A DNA stretch of 64,000 nucleotides from Schizochytrium sp. CCTCC M209059. Its lineage: Eukaryota > Sar > Bigyra > Thraustochytrida > Thraustochytriidae. Each line of letters begins with the position of its first letter. The stretch's first letter is position 1. The stretch is taken from positions 749,578 through 813,577 of the forward strand of contig KN805370.1 in NCBI GenBank assembly GCA_000818945.1, given 5' to 3'. Below are positions 51,141 to 60,806 of the stretch, one piece after another. The notes under the pieces were generated by a model. That model made no database searches. It saw only the letters and a program-made list of their open reading frames with translations, and was not told the DNA's origin. The translations under genes and the position numbers were made by a program.

Positions 51141-53907
51141 AGAAGATGTGGTTCGCGCTCTTCAGACATTCACCCCCCCTCCCCAAAAGAACAAACATCA
51201 AGTCGTCTTCGCGCCTCCAGGTCAGTAATCTATATCATTATCTCTGGCGTGTATGCAACTGAAGAACCAACCAGCCTTTTAGTACTACTTAAAATCGGTA
51301 ACTTGACTCCAGATTTGCTTCAAAATAGAACTTTCTTGTTTGAATGGCTTCTTGGCGAGCATCAACTCCTACTTTTGATTCAAGTACATTTCGGAGCGCA
51401 CTGTAAATGCAAAAGCGTAGCATGCCCCAAGGTGACGAGGTTGTGCTCGCTCGCTTCTCACCCAGCATTCATCACAATCAAGCTTAACAGCCTTTCATTT
51501 TGATGTGGTCTGAATGTCAACTTGATTAATGTCAAAAACTTAAGCGAGGAACCTCTTGCATTTCAACACCACTGTTTGTCTTGTCTGCCAGTGCTTCAGC
51601 ACTCGCGCATGACGGAGTAGCTTTGAAACGAAACCAAGAGAGCCACCAACCAAGTCGGACTTGAAAAAATTGGCAATCATTGCCTACAAAGAGACACCTG
51701 CGCAGGTGACTGTGTCCCTGCAGGTCGGATTACCGATTCTTCCTAGGGTTAAGTTCCGACGTAACATCCATGAGATGGGCGATCATCGGGCAGCCAGACC
51801 GGAACATTGGCCATGGCGGTTGTAGATGCGACTGCAGCCGCCGCGGCTGAACTCGATCATTGCGAGCAAGGTTGGAGTGTCATTCTTTCCACCTTTGGAC
51901 CTAATAGATAGAACCAGCCACTGGGGCACGCGGCTTGGTCGCCGAGTGTGCTATGGCGAGGCGTTTTCCATCTCCCACCCGCCCCCCGATCATTCTGAGT
52001 TGTCGGGTAGTTGTCCTGCACACGCTTTTGGCTCTTTACTGTTGATTGTCCATCCGTAGCGGCGCGGGCCCCATACGCGTTGGACTTTTGGCTTCCAGCA
52101 CATGGTCGCATACCCTAGTGAAACTGGAAGAAGAGTAATGTGCTGCGGTATGACCTTGCAAGTGATTCCTTCGCCAACGCTTGCCTCACTCGTTTGCCAA
52201 CTCTAAAATGTCGTTGCGCAGGCTGGCTCGCGGCTAGGGCCAGCCTCCGCATACGTCCGCCCCGAGGTTTTCGCCTCGCTTGGCAGTTGATCACGACAGC
52301 CACATCAAGCAGCGGTGTATGGACAAGCAAAAGAGAGCCACCAGAAGGCGTGCAAATCTCGCCGCCGCTCCGCAATCTGATTCGTTGTTCCCACGCTGTC
52401 CTGGCGCATGGTCAACATCGCGATTCGATTCGCCCCGATTCGATTTGACTCAACTCGAGTCTCCTATGGACGCTCGACGGCCAGCCAGCTAGCTAGATGG
52501 ACGGCCGACGTCAGCCAGCCATGTCCAGCCCGCTAACAGCGAGCTACGGCACGCGACTTGGGCGTTCATTCAGCCTCACGTACCCAAGCACCATCTTTCT
52601 ACTGTCGCGCTTCGCTGGTTGTCGACTTCCGTTGGCTGGCCGGTATAGTTTGTGAACGGATGTCTGTCTGAACGAGGAGCGAGCCGCCGTCGAGGCTTGC
52701 CAAAAGGGGAAGGCGGCCGGCCATACATCTTGCCCGCAAAAATCCGACGCGGCGGCCCCGAACAACAAAAGCTTTCTCTATTCTTTTCGCAAGGCGAGGC
52801 CAGCATAGATGGCCCGCTCCACTCGCCGAGTAAGTAGTAATCTTGGCTCCATTCTTCGCCCTGCCCTCGCTGTCTGCGTTGTCCTCCTCCTCCTCCTCCT
52901 CCTCCTCCGCGCCTTATACTCCTTACATCTACACGACGAGACGAAGACGCCTTTTGATAGAGACAAATTCTTCGTACAACTCACTCCTTCGACCTCGCGA
53001 TCGATGCTCGCGCGCCAGGCCGGGAGTAGCTGAGCGCGGGCCGGGGCGCGGCGGCCAGGCCTGAGGTGGGAGCGGCACCGGGAGAGAGCGAGTTTGCGGT
53101 GCGTGAGGCTCGCTGTCTCTCTTCCGCCGAGGCCGCTCGCTATCGCTGCTGCCCCTGCGGTGGCCGCGGCGGCGCGCTTCTCTCGCCCACGGCGGCGCAG
53201 CTGGGCTTGGCTTGGCGGGGCGGGCATCGAGCGCATCGTGCAGAAGGATAGCGAGAGACCGCGGTCAGGCACGATACGATCGAGGGCGGCTGATGAGGCT
53301 GCGCGGGGAGGGAGGGAGGGAGGGACGGATGGAGGGAGGCAGGGCGGCGCGGGGCTCCCGGGGACGGCGCGCGAGAGAGGAGAGGAGCGGAGCGGAGCAA
53401 GGCGCGGAAAGGAAGGGGAGGTTACGCGGTGTCAGGCGCCGCTCCGACCAGCCGCCGCAAGCGCCACGCTGGGCCGGTTCAGTGGCCTCCCACAGCCAAG
53501 TTCGTTTGGCTATAATCTCCCACAGCGCGGGCCACGCAAGCTGTGCACGCGCGGAGAGGCGGCGAGGAGGCTCCGAGATGATGATGAGGAGGAGAGAGTC
53601 TTTCGCCAGCTTCTTTAGAGTATGAGCCGGCTGGCTCGCGCTCCCCCCGCGATGTCGCTCGGGTTTCCAGAAAGAAGAAGAGCCAACTCCCCACTCCCAC
53701 TCTGCGCGTGTGAGCTCTAACCACCCTCTGACTGGTGGCCGTCCGCGGCCAGGCAGAGGCAGGTTGCTTGGCGTGAGCGATGCGATAAGGCAAGCAAAAC
53801 CCAAACGCAAGAGACCCGAGCTCGGGAAGAAAAGAGAAGAGCAGGGGAGGGAAGTAAGAAAAAGACGTAAGCAAACCAGCCGCCTGGCAGAAAGAAGCGG
53901 AGTCACC
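51141..53907. other. Spacer between the two Cys-rich paralogues
   Basis: About 2.8 kb with no supported gene. It includes an AT-richer first half, a CTCCTC repeat near 52883-52910 and GC-rich leader sequence with a GGGA tract (53304-53325) upstream of paralogue 2. A seven-codon open stretch at 52809, followed by GTAAGT, looks like a possible tiny exon but has no partner. Confidence 0.5.
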
Positions 53908-55428
53908 ATGAAGCAGCAGATTGTGTGGGTCCTCGCGACTGCCGTCGCTTCGCTCGCGGCAGGAGCCGAAGCCGGCCGCGGCGGCAGTGGCGGCGGCCGA
54001 GGCGGCAACGGCGGTCGCGGCGGATTGGGCGGCGGCAACCACGGTGGCGCCATTAATGCGACGTGCCTCGAGCTCGTCGAAGATCTTTGCGGCGACGCGT
54101 GCGACCTGAGCTGGGGCGCCAACGTGACCGACCTCGAAATCTGCCTCGAGTGCTTCCAAGCGAACGCGGAGGAGCTCGGAGACTGCGTCTCGGATCAGAT
54201 CGACGATCTCGAGTGCGTTGTCGAGGTCCAGTCGTGCGTCGACGACTCGCGCCGGGCTTTCCCGGGCAAGGGCCGCATCGCAGAATGTGCCCAAGACTGC
54301 TACCAGTCCGCCGCCTCCTGCCCGAACAAGACATTCGGCGGCCATGTCCCTGATGGCCTCAATACCTCGTGCGCTCAGGATGTTTACGATACCTGCGAGA
54401 CCTGTGTCTGGGACGATCTTGACGCGGACGCTGCGGAGGATTGTCTCGAGTGCCTCGCGGATAATGTGGACGACTTTGTCGACTGCACTGACCTCGACGT
54501 CTTCGAGTGTGCCGCCGAGACGGCCATTTGCTATGAAGACGAATGTGACAGCCTCGAGGGCTTGGAGCTGGCCCAGTGCGTGCGCGCTTGCATGGCTAAT
54601 GCCACGTCCTGCAACTCCAAGAACGCCGGAGGAGACAGGGGCAGCGGCCGCGGACGCGGTGGGCGCCACCTCGGCGGATTCCGTGGCGGTTCCAAGGGCC
54701 GTTTCAATGGTGGATGGCACAATCACACTGACTTTGATGGACATAACCGCACCGACTTTGATGGACATAACCGCACCGACTTTGATGGATATAACCACAC
54801 CGACTTTGGCGGACATAACCGCACCGACTTTGATGGACATAACCACACCGACTTTGGCGGACATAACCACACACAAGGAGGTGGACGTGGAGGACGTGGA
54901 GGCCGACACCGTGCCCTCCGCGGCGAAAAGCCAACCTTTTTCGATGTAATTACTGGCAGTAACCATACCTTTGGTGGCCACCATGGCGGCAACTACACCT
55001 TTGGCGGCAACCATACCTTTAGTGGCAACCACACTCTCGGTGGCAACTATACCTTCAGTGGCAACCACACCTTTGGCGGCCACCACGGCGGCCAGGCCGG
55101 CGGACGCGGACGCCACCTCGGCAAGCATGGTCATGGCGGGCACGGAGGCGGCTTTTCTCATCTGAACATGACGTGCATCACCGATCTCGTTGAAATGTGC
55201 GAGGCGTGCGCGCAAGTTGGCCATTTCAACCTGACTAGCGCGGAAACGTGCATCGAATGCCTCGACGCGAACGAAGACAGCTTTAAAACGTGCGCTGAAG
55301 CCTTAGCTGACAAGCTCACGTGCAAAATCGAGGTGCAAACTTGCCTTGAAGAGACTTGCGCTGACCTCACCGGCAAGGAGCGCAGAACCTGCAAGAAGGA
55401 ATGCCGCGAGAGCGCGACTTCGTGCTAA
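53908..55428 (+). CDS. Secreted Cys-rich glycoprotein with Asn/His repeats (paralogue 2)
   Basis: This single-exon gene encodes 506 residues. The ATG at 53908 (gtcaccATG) begins a signal peptide (MKQQIVWVLATAVASLAAGA), followed by a Gly/Arg-rich stretch. Three modules of the same Cys pattern as paralogue 1 open at Asn50 (NATC), Asn152 (NTSC) and Asn420 (NMTC). Between modules 2 and 3 lie two repeat arrays: seven octamers of the type HNRTDFDG (about 271-325) and a Gly-His-Asn array (about 351-395) with NHT/NYT units. Together they hold 13 N-x-T sequons. RGGRG-type linkers separate the arrays. There is no membrane segment. An extracellular matrix, wall or adhesive role is inferred from composition only. 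Confidence 0.85.
   Translation: MKQQIVWVLATAVASLAAGAEAGRGGSGGGRGGNGGRGGLGGGNHGGAINATCLELVEDLCGDACDLSWGANVTDLEICLECFQANAEELGDCVSDQIDDLECVVEVQSCVDDSRRAFPGKGRIAECAQDCYQSAASCPNKTFGGHVPDGLNTSCAQDVYDTCETCVWDDLDADAAEDCLECLADNVDDFVDCTDLDVFECAAETAICYEDECDSLEGLELAQCVRACMANATSCNSKNAGGDRGSGRGRGGRHLGGFRGGSKGRFNGGWHNHTDFDGHNRTDFDGHNRTDFDGYNHTDFGGHNRTDFDGHNHTDFGGHNHTQGGGRGGRGGRHRALRGEKPTFFDVITGSNHTFGGHHGGNYTFGGNHTFSGNHTLGGNYTFSGNHTFGGHHGGQAGGRGRHLGKHGHGGHGGGFSHLNMTCITDLVEMCEACAQVGHFNLTSAETCIECLDANEDSFKTCAEALADKLTCKIEVQTCLEETCADLTGKERRTCKKECRESATSC
54716..54878 (+). repeat. 24-nt tandem repeat coding for N-x-T octapeptides
   Basis: Seven near-identical 24-nt units lie inside paralogue 2, differing mainly at CAC/CGC (His/Arg) and GAT/GGC (Asp/Gly) codons. 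The high nucleotide identity implies recent expansion or homogenisation. Confidence 0.9.
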
Positions 55429-55520
55429 CGCCCCAAGCATGACGCCGCCATGCTCGGCCTACGATCCACTGTCCATACACGTCAGAAAGACACTTACCTC
55501 CGACTGAAAATGCCATTAGA

Positions 55521-56435
55521 CTACAGAAAGCATCCTCTAAAAATCCTGACTGACTTTTTGACATGTTCCCGTGCCAAAGCAAGACCTTGATCAGACTCAT
55601 CTGCAGGAAGCTCGCGCAGCTCAAGACCCGCGGAGCTTGCCTGGCTCAGAAAAGAGGCCACCACAGGAGCTGCGTATGGATCATCTTTGTCTTGCTTGGT
55701 GACATCAAAACGAAAGTCGATCGCCACATAAATGTCGCCAGTAGCGCCCGCGAGCGCTCGCAGCGATTTGAGCAAGGCAGGGTTGGCCTCCTCATGATAG
55801 ATGCAACCGCTGGCTAGGACAATGTCAAAGGGCGCGTGCTCGGCGATTCCCGCTCCGAGTGGATCACCCCAGTTATGCGGTACAAAGCAAGCACTTCCGC
55901 CTTGTGGTGCAATGGAAGCTTCGTTGACCTCGACGTTCTGCTCGATTAATGCTCGCATCACCTCACGATCTGTAATGGTTACGTCCGCCGAGCATCCATG
56001 TGCGACTGCAAGACCGAGGAAACCCGTCCCCGCGCCAAGGTCAATTACGGTTTTGCCACGCAATGAAGCAGGGAAACGCGCGACCAAATGACGGGCTAGC
56101 ATAACGGCGTCGTCCCAAACGACAGCTCCGGTTTGGTCATTGTCCTTGGTGTGGCAAAAGGCGCCCTGCTGGACTTGGACGCCGAGAAGATCAAAGTTGG
56201 CTGCACGGTGATTTGTAAAGGTTTGAGGGTCCAGCCAGTCCTGAAAGACAAAGTCGAGTCCAAAACCTCCTTCATCATCATCATCATCATCTTCTTCTTC
56301 TTCTTCTTCTTTTTTATCATCATCATCTTCTTCTTCTACCTCCTTCTTTCCGCCATCCTCCTCCTTTTCAAGTCGCTCGACGGGCGTCGCGGACGACGTC
56401 TCCGTTCCCGCAAAAGGCCCGGTTTCTTCTGCCAT
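55521..56435 (-). CDS. METTL21-like SAM-dependent protein methyltransferase
   Basis: This single-exon gene encodes 304 residues. It belongs to the Methyltransf_16 seven-beta-strand group that methylates lysines on non-histone proteins. Visible motifs are GAVVWDDAVMLARHLV, the SAM motif I VIDLGAGTGFLGLAVA (about 122-137) and the acidic strand-2 end TITDRE. The post-IV region reads FDIVLASGCIYHEEA, so the usual Asp of the D-x-x-Y motif is Gly here. The N-terminal 75 residues include a Glu/Asp/Lys run coded by a TTC/ATC repeat. The frame continues upstream to a TTG. The ATG at 56435 has A at -3 and G at +4. Its stop lies only 92 bp from that of Cys-rich paralogue 2. Confidence 0.85.
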   Translation of the reverse strand: MAEETGPFAGTETSSATPVERLEKEEDGGKKEVEEEDDDDKKEEEEEEDDDDDDEGGFGLDFVFQDWLDPQTFTNHRAANFDLLGVQVQQGAFCHTKDNDQTGAVVWDDAVMLARHLVARFPASLRGKTVIDLGAGTGFLGLAVAHGCSADVTITDREVMRALIEQNVEVNEASIAPQGGSACFVPHNWGDPLGAGIAEHAPFDIVLASGCIYHEEANPALLKSLRALAGATGDIYVAIDFRFDVTKQDKDDPYAAPVVASFLSQASSAGLELRELPADESDQGLALAREHVKKSVRIFRGCFL

Positions 56436-56965
56436 TTCCTGTGCTCGGCAACGCCACACCTGCGTAGACGCGAAACACGTTTCCGGAATCCAAGACCGCA
56501 GGCTCTCTCCGCTGCCGTCTCGGCCAAGGTCGCGCGACTGCGTCAAGCGTCAGCCAGCAAAGTGCCGCAGGCTGGGCTCACGCGCCACGCCAGGCCACCT
56601 CTTCGTCTTTGACGGCGACAAGCAGGGGGCGGGCGACCGACCATTAAAGCATGGGCTGCTGGGTGGGGACAAGGGAGTGGCTAAAAAACAACCAAGGCAA
56701 CTTGACTGCGTACCATTGACCATCAACGGACAATTTGTTCTTCAAGCTCTGCCGGGCACACCTGGCAGCGAGCATGTGTGCGAGGATGGAGAAGGAGGAA
56801 TGTGCTTGAGATACGATGCTATCCATTCCGAGCAAGGCAGCAAGGCAGCAAGGCCGCAAGCAGGCAAGGCCGTGAGCACACAAACGAGAAGGCGGCCGGC
56901 GCGAAGGCGCGGCCCCGTTTTGGCAAGGTTTTCAGGGCGGCGTCGTCAGCCCGGGTATCGAAAGT
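56436..56965. promoter_or_regulatory. Divergent promoter region, methyltransferase / WASP
   Basis: This 530-bp spacer lies between divergent ATGs. It contains GGCAGCAA repeats near 56834-56866. No coding frame is supported. Promoter role is inferred from position. Confidence 0.45.
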
Positions 56966-59191
56966 ATGGCGCTCACAACGCAAGAGCTCACAGATCTGGC
57001 CGAATGTGGAGGACCGCATCGAACAATCCTCGCCGGTGCCATAGGCGAGCTATTCCTGGCGAATCCTGCGGCCGAGATTGTAGCCGGCAAGTCTTCAGAC
57101 ATTGCCGCACAGTTTCCAGACATTCTTGTGAGCCAGAACGAATGGGTGCCAACCGGCGTGAGAGGTGCCGTGATCTTTGTCGTGGACCGAGAGATGGACA
57201 CCTTTTTATTCCAGATATTTGATCTCGATGGCCTTGTGCTTCGTTTCCAGTTTGAGGCATATGAAGACCTCGAGTATCAGAAACTTGAACCGCACTTTCA
57301 TGCCTTCGAGCTGGATGATTGCGTCGCTGGCCTCAACTTTTCCAACGAAAAGACAGCAGAACACTTTTCCAACAAAGTTATCGGACTCTTGCCTAATTCT
57401 ACGAAAACACAAGCAAACGAAAAAACCAATGCGAACAACATGGATATTGTATTGGAAGGAAGTAAAAGTCTCCCAATGCGTCGCCGCGGACTTGCGACCT
57501 TGTCGCGCTCGCCACGGCTCGCGACACAAAGTTCGGGCGACAAAAAGGTAGCCTCTCGCTCCTCGCCTCGTCCGGCGTCGCCTCCTGTGTCCCCGCCGAC
57601 ACGTCCAGCGTCTTCACCATCCTCGCCGTCTTCATCCTCTTCGATACGAACATCGGTGATCTCGAACCTTTTCACAATGCGTGCGACTGCCAAGGCGCGC
57701 AAATCAAAAAAGCACATGTCTGCAGCAGCAAAGACTTCAAAGGAAGATGATCTTATGTTTGCCCACTATGCAAAGAACGAAGCAAAAACGGAGACGATGG
57801 TCTTCCAAGTGAGTCCGCTGGCGCAGGGAAAGCCGACGCCAAGACCACTTGTGGATATGGAAAACGCCGGGCCCAAAGACATAGGCGCAGCCACAAATGT
57901 GGTACGAACAGGCCATGTAAGTGTCAATGCAGATGGTTCTCTCGATCTTTCGGAAATCCCTGCGGAGTGGAAACATCTCTTCCGACAGGCAGGGCTTCGC
58001 AAATCTGACTTGAGCAACCCGCACGTGAAGGATCGGATCCGGGACGCCATGGCCAGCGCAGGGATTAAAACGCGCAGTCGTACAATCACGCGCACATATA
58101 GCAAAAATCTTCACGAGGATGAGCTTTGCGATGCGCCACGTCGACCGAGCATTTCTCGCAAGTTCATGGCAGAGCAGATCCGTCTCCAACAGCAACGCGA
58201 GCAAGTTCACCTTGCCGAGGAGAAATCCAGTGATGCCGAAACAATTGCGCATCAGGCAGCTCGCGCCACAATCTCGAATGCAGTGCTCAAAGAGGAAGAA
58301 CGCGAAAGTCTGCAGCCATTGAAGAAAGGAGCTGCTGCAGCCGCAGCCGCCGCAGCCGCCGCCGCCTCGCGAAGGTCAAAGAAGGCATCGCGCGGCGCTT
58401 CGCATCAAAGATCGCCAAAGGGTAGAGACGTGGACAAATTGGTGACTGAGTCGAAAACAGACAGTGTAGAAGGTGATACTTTGAACCTTTCTGACGAGTC
58501 TGTGAGCGAAATTCTTGTACGCAAGCCGGCAACGCCAACAAGAGCGTCGCATCTTGCTGTCTTGCGTGAGATCGAAGACCGTCGCGGACGAAGGCGCGGT
58601 AGCAAAGCAGCAAAGGAGAAAGAGAAAGAGAAAGTGAAAAAGAAGGCAAGAGGGAAAGAGAAGGAAGCCAAAGAAGAGGAAATGGAACAAGCGGCTCGCT
58701 CGCAAAAGAGTGCGAGTCCGAGAACTATTACGAAAGTCAAGACGGAGCAGTCAACCTCTGAAAGCACTGCAGACGAGCACGAGCAACAGCGGCGCGAAGC
58801 AAGAACTTTGCAGAAATCAAACACAAAAGACCCTGGTAACACCGAGGAGCCAAAGCCGATGGCAGGCCTTTTGGGCGCAATTTCACAAGGCGACTTCAAG
58901 CTGCGCAAAGTTTCTGCCAATGAAAAGGACGAGGCCGAGAAGAAAAAGAAAGAACGCGAGGATCGTCGTCCTGCGTTTCTTCGTGAGATCGAGACGGGTG
59001 TGGTAAGTCTCCGCCGACTTAGCGAAGTGGAGGCTCTTCCTGAGCTCGACGACAAAAGTAGTGGGGTTCAAGACTCACTCCTCAATATTCTCAAAACATG
59101 CGTGCTGGAACGTCGTGACCACGTACGGCAAGACGAAGCCGATGCTACAAGTGTGAATGGGGACGAGTGGTCTGATGATGGCTGGGATTGA
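56966..59191 (+). CDS. WASP-family actin nucleation-promoting factor
   Basis: This single-exon gene encodes 741 residues. A WH1 domain lies at about 20-145 (RGAVIFVVDREMDTFLFQIF; HFHAFELDDCVAGLNFSNEK). A CRIB/GTPase-binding-like region covers about 306-365 and continues into the autoinhibitory helix (LSEIPAEWKHLFRQAGL). A charged, Lys/Glu-rich central part holds an Ala run and a WH2-like LREIE segment near 530. Two good WH2 motifs follow at about 632-650 (GLLGAISQGDFKLRKV) and 668-688 (RPAFLREIETG, then SLRRL), and the protein ends in an acidic, Trp-containing tail (DEWSDDGWD) that would bind Arp2/3. Long proline runs are absent apart from a Ser/Pro patch near 195-220. Confidence 0.92.
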   Translation: MALTTQELTDLAECGGPHRTILAGAIGELFLANPAAEIVAGKSSDIAAQFPDILVSQNEWVPTGVRGAVIFVVDREMDTFLFQIFDLDGLVLRFQFEAYEDLEYQKLEPHFHAFELDDCVAGLNFSNEKTAEHFSNKVIGLLPNSTKTQANEKTNANNMDIVLEGSKSLPMRRRGLATLSRSPRLATQSSGDKKVASRSSPRPASPPVSPPTRPASSPSSPSSSSSIRTSVISNLFTMRATAKARKSKKHMSAAAKTSKEDDLMFAHYAKNEAKTETMVFQVSPLAQGKPTPRPLVDMENAGPKDIGAATNVVRTGHVSVNADGSLDLSEIPAEWKHLFRQAGLRKSDLSNPHVKDRIRDAMASAGIKTRSRTITRTYSKNLHEDELCDAPRRPSISRKFMAEQIRLQQQREQVHLAEEKSSDAETIAHQAARATISNAVLKEEERESLQPLKKGAAAAAAAAAAAASRRSKKASRGASHQRSPKGRDVDKLVTESKTDSVEGDTLNLSDESVSEILVRKPATPTRASHLAVLREIEDRRGRRRGSKAAKEKEKEKVKKKARGKEKEAKEEEMEQAARSQKSASPRTITKVKTEQSTSESTADEHEQQRREARTLQKSNTKDPGNTEEPKPMAGLLGAISQGDFKLRKVSANEKDEAEKKKKEREDRRPAFLREIETGVVSLRRLSEVEALPELDDKSSGVQDSLLNILKTCVLERRDHVRQDEADATSVNGDEWSDDGWD

Positions 59192-59411
59192 GCAGTAAAG
59201 TTCAGGCAGCATTTTGTCAATGCTGTCTCGGACGTAAAATTGTTAAAGGATATATAAGAACGTGCTATTGGCGTGTCAGATCGCTCGAAAGGGCGGCGCG
59301 CAAAAGAGGAAGGAAAATTGCCCTTCGACGATCGATGTAATTGAAAACCCTTTTTCTTTCATTCTCTTGAATGCGCGCACTCGGACGGGTGTCATTGCTT
59401 CGACTGGTCGC
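59192..59411. other. Convergent 3' region, WASP / legumain
   Basis: 220 bp between convergent stops with AT-rich stretches. There is no gene. Confidence 0.5.
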
Positions 59412-60806
59412 TTATTCGACAACCGCGAGCGAGGGAACGGCAAAGGCGGAGGAAGCCCCGGTCGAATGCGCACCAACGGCACAGACACGACGAATGGCTT
59501 CGACGACCTTGTACGGTCCCCGACCCGCGAATCGTTCGCAAAGGGCCTCGAGCGTGGCAGAGTACTTGATCGAGTAGTCTGACCAAGCGCCGTCTTCCGT
59601 GCATGCGTTCTTGTATGCAGAGTTGGCAGCACGATGGCACTCGTACTCTTGGGGAGACTCTTCACCACGCGCCGTCAGGACTGCATCAATGTGACGCGGG
59701 TCGTCAAGAAGTTCCGCAGCAAGCTGTGCAAAGGTAGCATCAACGGCACGGCGATGTTCGACCTCGGCCTGGAGTTGTACGGCATTCTCTTGGGTGGGTT
59801 CGCTCGCGTACATGTAGAATTTGGAAACAAGGGCGACATCGCGTGAGTCGACCTGCGAGTCGCGAGCAGCTGCAGAAATGCGCGGCAGTTCACGAACAGA
59901 GCTTCCGTCCGAGGCGGGAGCGCCGAGGAACTCATCGATGGCGTCCTTGGACATGGTGGCGAGGTCGCCGAAATCGAGGACGTGGCTTTTGGTGGTGGCA
60001 TTTTGAACACGCGTGAATTGCTCCTCGAGCGTTTCGTCCTGACCGGGGCGCTCGGCGTCCGTGTCTTCCATCCAGTGAACGCTAAATTCATCGCCAAGGC
60101 AGGTGTGAAGGTGCTTGCCGTTGACGAGATCACCGGCAGGGGGGCAGTAGGTTGCGAACGATGACTCGTGGGCGTTTGCAGCCGTGACGGCCCAGACGTT
60201 GAGATGCGTGGGCAGCTTGCGGAACATGCTGCCGGATTCGCAGGCTTCCATGTAAAAGACAAGATTGCGAAACATTTTCTTGTCATGCATGCGTTGGATG
60301 GAGCGCATGAGCTGGCGCGCATGGAGCTCGCCGCGCGGGAAAGCAACAAGGTTCGGAGCACCGTGGTCGACGAAGTTGATAAAGACGTCGTCCTCGGCGG
60401 TGGACTTGAGCACTGGTCCGCCCTCGGTTTCGTCTTCGTTGCCCTCAATGACGTTGAGGAACATGGTCGGCGTGACTTGATACTTTGTGTAGTCCTTCTT
60501 GCAGTCCTTGTAAACGTCAATCGCCTCGGCGCTGTCCTGGTCGTTGGGGCGATTAAACAGCTGGCCAGGGAAGGGGTTCATGCGGCTATCGGCAACATCG
60601 TCGTACATCATGGTGATGATGTGATCGTCGGGAATGCCGCGCTCGCGGAGAGAATGGTACGCGTGGCACACATCGGCGTGATGCCGGTAATTGAAATACC
60701 CGCGCGACCCGCACACCAGAATTGCCCACCGATCAGCGTGAGCGTGTCCAACCAGAGCCGCCAACGCGGTCGCTAGGAGCGCCTGCGCAACGTTGCGCTT
60801 GGTCAT
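59412..60806 (-). CDS. Legumain-type asparaginyl endopeptidase (C13)
   Basis: This single-exon gene encodes 464 residues. A signal peptide (MTKRNVAQALLATALAALVG, then HAHA) leads into the mature start DRWAILVCGSRGYFNYRHHA, the C13 hallmark. The catalytic dyad is visible: His148 in FVDHGAPN and Cys189 in YMEACESGSMF. The C-terminal 130 residues fit the inhibitory prodomain, which is normally removed at acid pH. Legumain cleaves after Asn in lysosomes or vacuoles, or outside the cell, and activates other hydrolases. The frame runs upstream to a GTG, and the ATG at 60806 gives the signal peptide. The HGAPN sequence differs slightly from the common HGAPG. Confidence 0.94.
   Translation of the reverse strand: MTKRNVAQALLATALAALVGHAHADRWAILVCGSRGYFNYRHHADVCHAYHSLRERGIPDDHIITMMYDDVADSRMNPFPGQLFNRPNDQDSAEAIDVYKDCKKDYTKYQVTPTMFLNVIEGNEDETEGGPVLKSTAEDDVFINFVDHGAPNLVAFPRGELHARQLMRSIQRMHDKKMFRNLVFYMEACESGSMFRKLPTHLNVWAVTAANAHESSFATYCPPAGDLVNGKHLHTCLGDEFSVHWMEDTDAERPGQDETLEEQFTRVQNATTKSHVLDFGDLATMSKDAIDEFLGAPASDGSSVRELPRISAAARDSQVDSRDVALVSKFYMYASEPTQENAVQLQAEVEHRRAVDATFAQLAAELLDDPRHIDAVLTARGEESPQEYECHRAANSAYKNACTEDGAWSDYSIKYSATLEALCERFAGRGPYKVVEAIRRVCAVGAHSTGASSAFAVPSLAVVE

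Noticed and set aside
52809..52829. Seven codons after an ATG followed by GTAAGT, like a tiny first exon
   Set aside because: No downstream acceptor joins it to a sensible frame, and paralogue 2 already has its own ATG and signal peptide.
53479..55224. A 581-codon minus-strand frame with repeated VGAVMS-like units
   Set aside because: It is the complement of the Asn/His repeat arrays of the Cys-rich gene. The plus strand has the signal peptide and the Cys modules.
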